From contig CAJUID010000001.1 in the NCBI GenBank assembly GCA_910585905.1, positions 1-64,000 on the forward strand: DNA of 64,000 bases, given 5' to 3'. A program made the translations under genes and the position numbers. Positions within the stretch are counted from its first letter, which is position 1; every line of letters starts with the position of its first letter. Source of the DNA: an uncultured Lachnospiraceae bacterium. GTDB lineage: Bacteria; Bacillota; Clostridia; Lachnospirales; Lachnospiraceae. Under the pieces are notes generated by a model. That model did no database searches. It saw nothing but the letters and a program-made list of their open reading frames with translations, and had not been told where the DNA came from. Of this stretch, positions 61,017 to 64,000 are shown in pieces.

Positions 61017-61517
61017 TTAATCCCAACTTAATCTGTGTAATTCCCCCTCCGTCTGCATAGAAAAGAAATGATTCTGGCGTAGCGCCTCATAAAGTACAAT
61101 TGCCACTGAATTGGAAAGATTTAGCGAACGAATCTCCTCATTCATTGGGATACGAATTGCCGTCTCCTGATAATCTATAAGAATCTCCTCTGGAATCCCT
61201 GCACTTTCCTTGCCAAACATAATATACGCATCCTCTGGGTAGAGGACATCAGAATAGTTTTGCCTCGCTTTTGTCGTTGCCATAAACATACTTCCTTTTG
61301 CACCCGGATTCTTCTCAAAAAAATCTTCCAAGCAGTCGTATATGGTAACATCCAGTTTATCCCAATAGTCAAGCCCCGCCCTTTTTAATGTTTTATCATT
61401 TACCTTAAATCCCATCGGCTCTATCAGATGGAGCCTTGTACCAGTGGCACAGCAGGTTCTTCCAATATTCCCAGTATTTGCCGGCATTTCCGGCTCCAGT
61501 AAAACTATATTTAGCAT
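61017..61517 (-). CDS. trmL: tRNA (cytidine/uridine-34 2-prime-O)-methyltransferase TrmL
   Basis: The 166-residue SPOUT methyltransferase modifies the wobble base of leucine tRNAs. It shows NIVLLEPEMPANTGNIGRTC, then HLIEPMGF, MFGKESAGIPEEIL and IPMNEEIRSLNLSNSVAIVL, the knotted cofactor site. Length is normal. ATG at 61,517 has AAAGGG about nine bases upstream; the frame extends to 61,541 without a better site. Confidence 0.93.
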   Translation of the reverse strand: MLNIVLLEPEMPANTGNIGRTCCATGTRLHLIEPMGFKVNDKTLKRAGLDYWDKLDVTIYDCLEDFFEKNPGAKGSMFMATTKARQNYSDVLYPEDAYIMFGKESAGIPEEILIDYQETAIRIPMNEEIRSLNLSNSVAIVLYEALRQNHFFSMQTEGELHRLSWD

Positions 61518-61651
61518 ACTAATATATCCCTTTCCATGCAAAACCGCAGCAAATCAGCGAGTCTACCAACGTTTATGCTGCTTGCTCATAATGTCCACGC
61601 TTAAATGTCAGAGGGCAAACAAGCTTGCCGCTCTCACGGCTTCAATCATAC

Positions 61652-62818
61652 TTATTTTCTGCGGTGATTATCAAGGAACGCCTGCAGTCTTGCTAACGCC
61701 TCTTTTAAATCTTCAATCGAATATGCATAGGAAATCCTTAAAAATCCCTCGCCAGAAGCTCCAAACGCTGTCCCTGGCACGACAGCAACTTTTTCCTCAT
61801 GCAGAAGCTTATCTGCAAATTCTTCTGATGTCATGCCAAACTCTTTAATACTCGGAAACGCATAAAATGCACCAAATGGCTCAAAACACTGCATTCCCAT
61901 TTCCTTAAATGAACGCATCAGATAATTCCGTCTCTGGTTATACGCTTCACGCATTTTTTCCACATCATCATCCCCGTTGCGCAGCGCCTCAACAGCAGCG
62001 TATTGGCTAGTGGTAGGCGCACACATAATCGCAAATTGATGAATTTTTAACATCTGTTCCAAAATCATTCTTGGCCCACATGCATAACCGAGACGCCATC
62101 CCGTCATAGCATAAGATTTTGAAAAACCATTAATCACGATTGTTCTTTCCAACATTCCCGGAAAAGAAGCAATGGATACATGATTACCGCAATACGTCAA
62201 CTCCGAATAGATTTCATCTGAAATAACATACAAATCTTTCTCAAGAACTACATCAACAATATCCTGCAAATCTTCCTTCGTCATCACCGCGCCTGTAGGA
62301 TTATTCGGAAATGGCATCACCAAAATCTTCGTTTTCTCTGTGATAGCATCTAATAGCTGCTGTTTCGTCAGCTTAAATTCATCCTCTTCTTTTAACTCAA
62401 TAACCACCGGAACACCGCCCGCCAGCACAACACAGGGCTCATAGGATACAAAACAGGGCTGCGGCACAATTACTTCATCTCCTGGGTCTATCATTGCCCT
62501 GATCGCCCCGTCAATCGCCTCACTTCCGCCCACCGTAATCAAAACCTCATGCAGAGGGTCATATCTTAAACCAAACCGACGTTCCAAATATTTTGTGATT
62601 TCTGACCGCAATTCCTTTAACCCGGCATTGGAAGTATAAAAGGTCCTCCCATGCTCTAAGGAATAAATACCCTCCTCGCGGATATGCCAAGGCGTATCGA
62701 AATCCGGCTCGCCAACCCCAAGGGATATCGCATCTTTCATTTCACTTACTATATCAAAAAATTTTCGGATTCCTGAAGGTTCTATCTTCTTTATCTTATT
62801 TGATAATGGGTCTCTCAT
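61652..62818 (-). CDS. PLP-dependent aminotransferase (class I, aspartate-aminotransferase fold)
   Basis: The 388-residue fold-type I enzyme has LGVGEPDFDTP, YTSNAGLKELR, VGGSEAID, MPFPNNPTGAV, ISDEIYSELTY and the Schiff-base Lys in NGFSKSYAMTGWRLGY, plus a substrate Arg in FLRISYAYS. The closest families are the patA/AspC-like aminotransferases. It is translationally coupled to an Lrp-type regulator (start overlaps that stop, ATGA), which suggests it uses an amino acid sensed by the regulator. Exact substrate unknown. Confidence 0.92.
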   Translation of the reverse strand: MRDPLSNKIKKIEPSGIRKFFDIVSEMKDAISLGVGEPDFDTPWHIREEGIYSLEHGRTFYTSNAGLKELRSEITKYLERRFGLRYDPLHEVLITVGGSEAIDGAIRAMIDPGDEVIVPQPCFVSYEPCVVLAGGVPVVIELKEEDEFKLTKQQLLDAITEKTKILVMPFPNNPTGAVMTKEDLQDIVDVVLEKDLYVISDEIYSELTYCGNHVSIASFPGMLERTIVINGFSKSYAMTGWRLGYACGPRMILEQMLKIHQFAIMCAPTTSQYAAVEALRNGDDDVEKMREAYNQRRNYLMRSFKEMGMQCFEPFGAFYAFPSIKEFGMTSEEFADKLLHEEKVAVVPGTAFGASGEGFLRISYAYSIEDLKEALARLQAFLDNHRRK

Positions 62819-63300
62819 GGCGTAATCAACATCCTTTCTGATTCATGTTGCTCTTTTGACATTACAAGACCGTGTTCTTTGTATTTTTTCAGCACAAAAT
62901 ATGTGGCTGTACTATTTACATACTCCAAAGTTGAAAGCTTTTCAGAAACAAAACGTGCCACTTCTTTCATACTCTTTCCCTGAATATTAACCATCAGATC
63001 AAAACCGCCAGACATCAGATACAAGCTTTCCACTTCTTCAAAACGGTAAATGCGCTCTGCAATCTTATTAAATCCCATATCACGCTGAGGTGTCACCTTG
63101 ACCTCAATCACTGCTGTCACCTTTTCGCAATCTGTCTGGTCCCAGTCAATCAATGTGGGATAGCCACAGATTACATTGGCATCCTCCATTTCCTTGATTT
63201 CCTTCTTAACTGCCTCTTCCTCAACTGCCAACATCGCTGCCAGGTCTTCCGTAGAAAAACGGCTGTTTTTGCTAATCGCATCTAATATCTGTTTTTTCAT
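62815..63300 (-). CDS. Lrp/AsnC-family transcriptional regulator
   Basis: The 161-residue protein has an N-terminal winged helix (KKQILDAISKNSRFSTEDLAAML, with EEEAVKKEIKEME as recognition part) and a C-terminal RAM domain (VTAVIEVKVTPQRDMGF, LYLMSGGFDLMVNIQG) that binds amino acids and mediates oligomers. GGAGG is five bases before ATG at 63,300, so the longer frame to 63,438 was rejected. It is translated with the aminotransferase downstream and probably controls it. Confidence 0.93.
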   Translation of the reverse strand: MKKQILDAISKNSRFSTEDLAAMLAVEEEAVKKEIKEMEDANVICGYPTLIDWDQTDCEKVTAVIEVKVTPQRDMGFNKIAERIYRFEEVESLYLMSGGFDLMVNIQGKSMKEVARFVSEKLSTLEYVNSTATYFVLKKYKEHGLVMSKEQHESERMLITP

Positions 63301-63370
63301 GTTTCCCTCCATACACACATATTTTTCCTGCATATCAAAAACCGACATTCTGAACCTGCCCGTGATAACT

Positions 63371-64000
63371 CTAATGGCGGTAAATCTTATACAATTCATC
63401 ACTGCCTGCAGGCTCCAAAAAACGGGTCTCATATTCATTTACAATTACACGGTCATTTGTATCAGTTGCTCTCCCTATTACTGCCGCAGGAATCCCATTC
63501 TTTTCCAACTCCTCTGCCATAAAATTGCCGTTCTTGCACCCAATCAGCATAGAGCCGCTTGACATCATCCGATACGGATTGATTTCAAATACCTCACAGA
63601 CTTCAATGGTCTCCTGTCGAATTGGTATCTTCTTCAAATCAGCAGTAATTCCAACACCAGACGCAGCGCCCATTTCCCACAATGCCCCGAAAATACCACC
63701 TTCCGTTACATCATGCATCGCACTTACGCCGGTGCCCATGGCGACTGCGGCCTCTGGAACTACTGACAGATACTGATAAAAGCCAGCCGCCGTATCTACC
63801 AGTTCTTTAGGCAACGTTTCCAGCAATTTATCGGCCTTCTCTGCCGCAATCACTGCTGTACCCTCCAAGCCGGCCCATTTCGTCATAACCAGCTCATCAC
63901 CTGGCTGTAGCCCCCCAGTTGAGACAAGCATATCTTTTTTTGCTTTTCCGATTCCCGTTACTGTAATGACTGGGCGGTTCACGGCATCCGATATCTCTGT
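63371..64000 (-). CDS. HypE/AIR-synthase-like protein (partial, 5-prime end outside window)
   Basis: The C-terminal 209 residues of an AIR-synthase/HypE-fold protein are present; the frame is open to the window edge and the GTG at 63,982 is not a credible start. Visible parts are NRPVITVTGIGK, GLQPGDELVMTKWAGLEGT, MHDVTEGGIFGALWEMG (the HDVTEGG glycine-rich motif) and SSGSMLIG. Family members bind ATP and act in purine synthesis, thiamine or hydrogenase maturation; no hydrogenase genes are adjacent, so the role is open. It lies just ahead of the Lrp-type gene. Confidence 0.8.
   Translation of the reverse strand, partial: TEISDAVNRPVITVTGIGKAKKDMLVSTGGLQPGDELVMTKWAGLEGTAVIAAEKADKLLETLPKELVDTAAGFYQYLSVVPEAAVAMGTGVSAMHDVTEGGIFGALWEMGAASGVGITADLKKIPIRQETIEVCEVFEINPYRMMSSGSMLIGCKNGNFMAEELEKNGIPAAVIGRATDTNDRVIVNEYETRFLEPAGSDELYKIYRH

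Noticed and set aside
63982..63982. GTG as start of the last gene
   Set aside because: The frame stays open to the window edge and the family normally has an N-terminal domain ahead of this point, so the gene is taken as partial.

Overview
This window looks like the chromosome of an anaerobic, flagellated, spore-lineage Firmicute of the Lachnospiraceae type. The pointers are moderate-to-low GC with strong GGAGG ribosome binding sites, an alpha/beta-type small acid-soluble spore protein, a T-box leader in front of valS, an infC-rpmI-rplT operon with a Firmicutes-style attenuated leader and an AUU start, flagellin with FliS and chemoreceptors, MutS2, and families typical of the group (DUF5716/DUF5717-like, PadR-DUF1700-DUF4097, SPFH plus ribbon-helix-helix). 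No tRNA, rRNA, CRISPR array, prophage or transposase gene was seen. Genus cannot be assigned from sequence reading alone.

Layout. 0.3-2.2 kb: GntR/ABC ATPase/ABC permease operon (-). 2.3-6.5 kb: MATE exporter, membrane-anchored C39-like peptidase, Fur-family regulator and cysS (-). 6.9-11.1 kb: aldo/keto reductase, spore protein, a two-component pair and an unknown gene. 11.2-15.7 kb: valS with its T-box, then rplT-rpmI-infC and the L20-type leader (-). 15.8-22.9 kb: four-gene uncharacterised cluster (giant solenoid-like protein, ASKHA-fold protein, TPR-like protein, coiled-coil membrane protein). 23.3-29.9 kb: SPFH/RHH pair, ECF sigma/anti-sigma pair, pyroglutamyl-peptidase-like protein, PLP aminotransferase, and an HtrA-like protein that appears to have lost part of its catalytic triad. 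30.2-33.4 kb: ABC/FtsX transporter. 34.0-38.6 kb: mutS2 and a second two-component system. 38.6-44.5 kb: pfkA, PadR-DUF1700-DUF4097 and thrS. 44.7-56.7 kb: motility and chemotaxis block (two chemoreceptors, a solute-binding lipoprotein, malQ, fliS, flagellin, a 1,114-residue FliK-like protein). 57.2-60.9 kb: a two-gene operon encoding a GrpE-like protein and a large divergent Hsp70-like protein. 61.0-64.0 kb: trmL, an aminotransferase with an Lrp-type regulator, and the end of a HypE/AIR-synthase-like gene cut by the window edge.

The most interesting candidate for an undescribed system is the GrpE-like/Hsp70-like pair: the small protein ends in what reads as the GrpE beta domain, and the large one keeps the Hsp70 nucleotide-binding motifs but carries a novel ~340-residue N-terminal region and a different C-terminal domain, with no DnaJ. 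The second is the four-gene cluster at 15.8-22.9 kb, which also contains an ASKHA-fold protein.

The intergenic DNA is rich in non-coding repeats: a ~65-bp structured repeat in four same-strand copies, a 199-bp MITE-like element with 21-bp terminal inverted repeats directly upstream of the chaperone pair, shorter hairpins that resemble one end of that MITE, and several short motifs present two or three times. All functional assignments come from reading motifs by eye, not from database searches.
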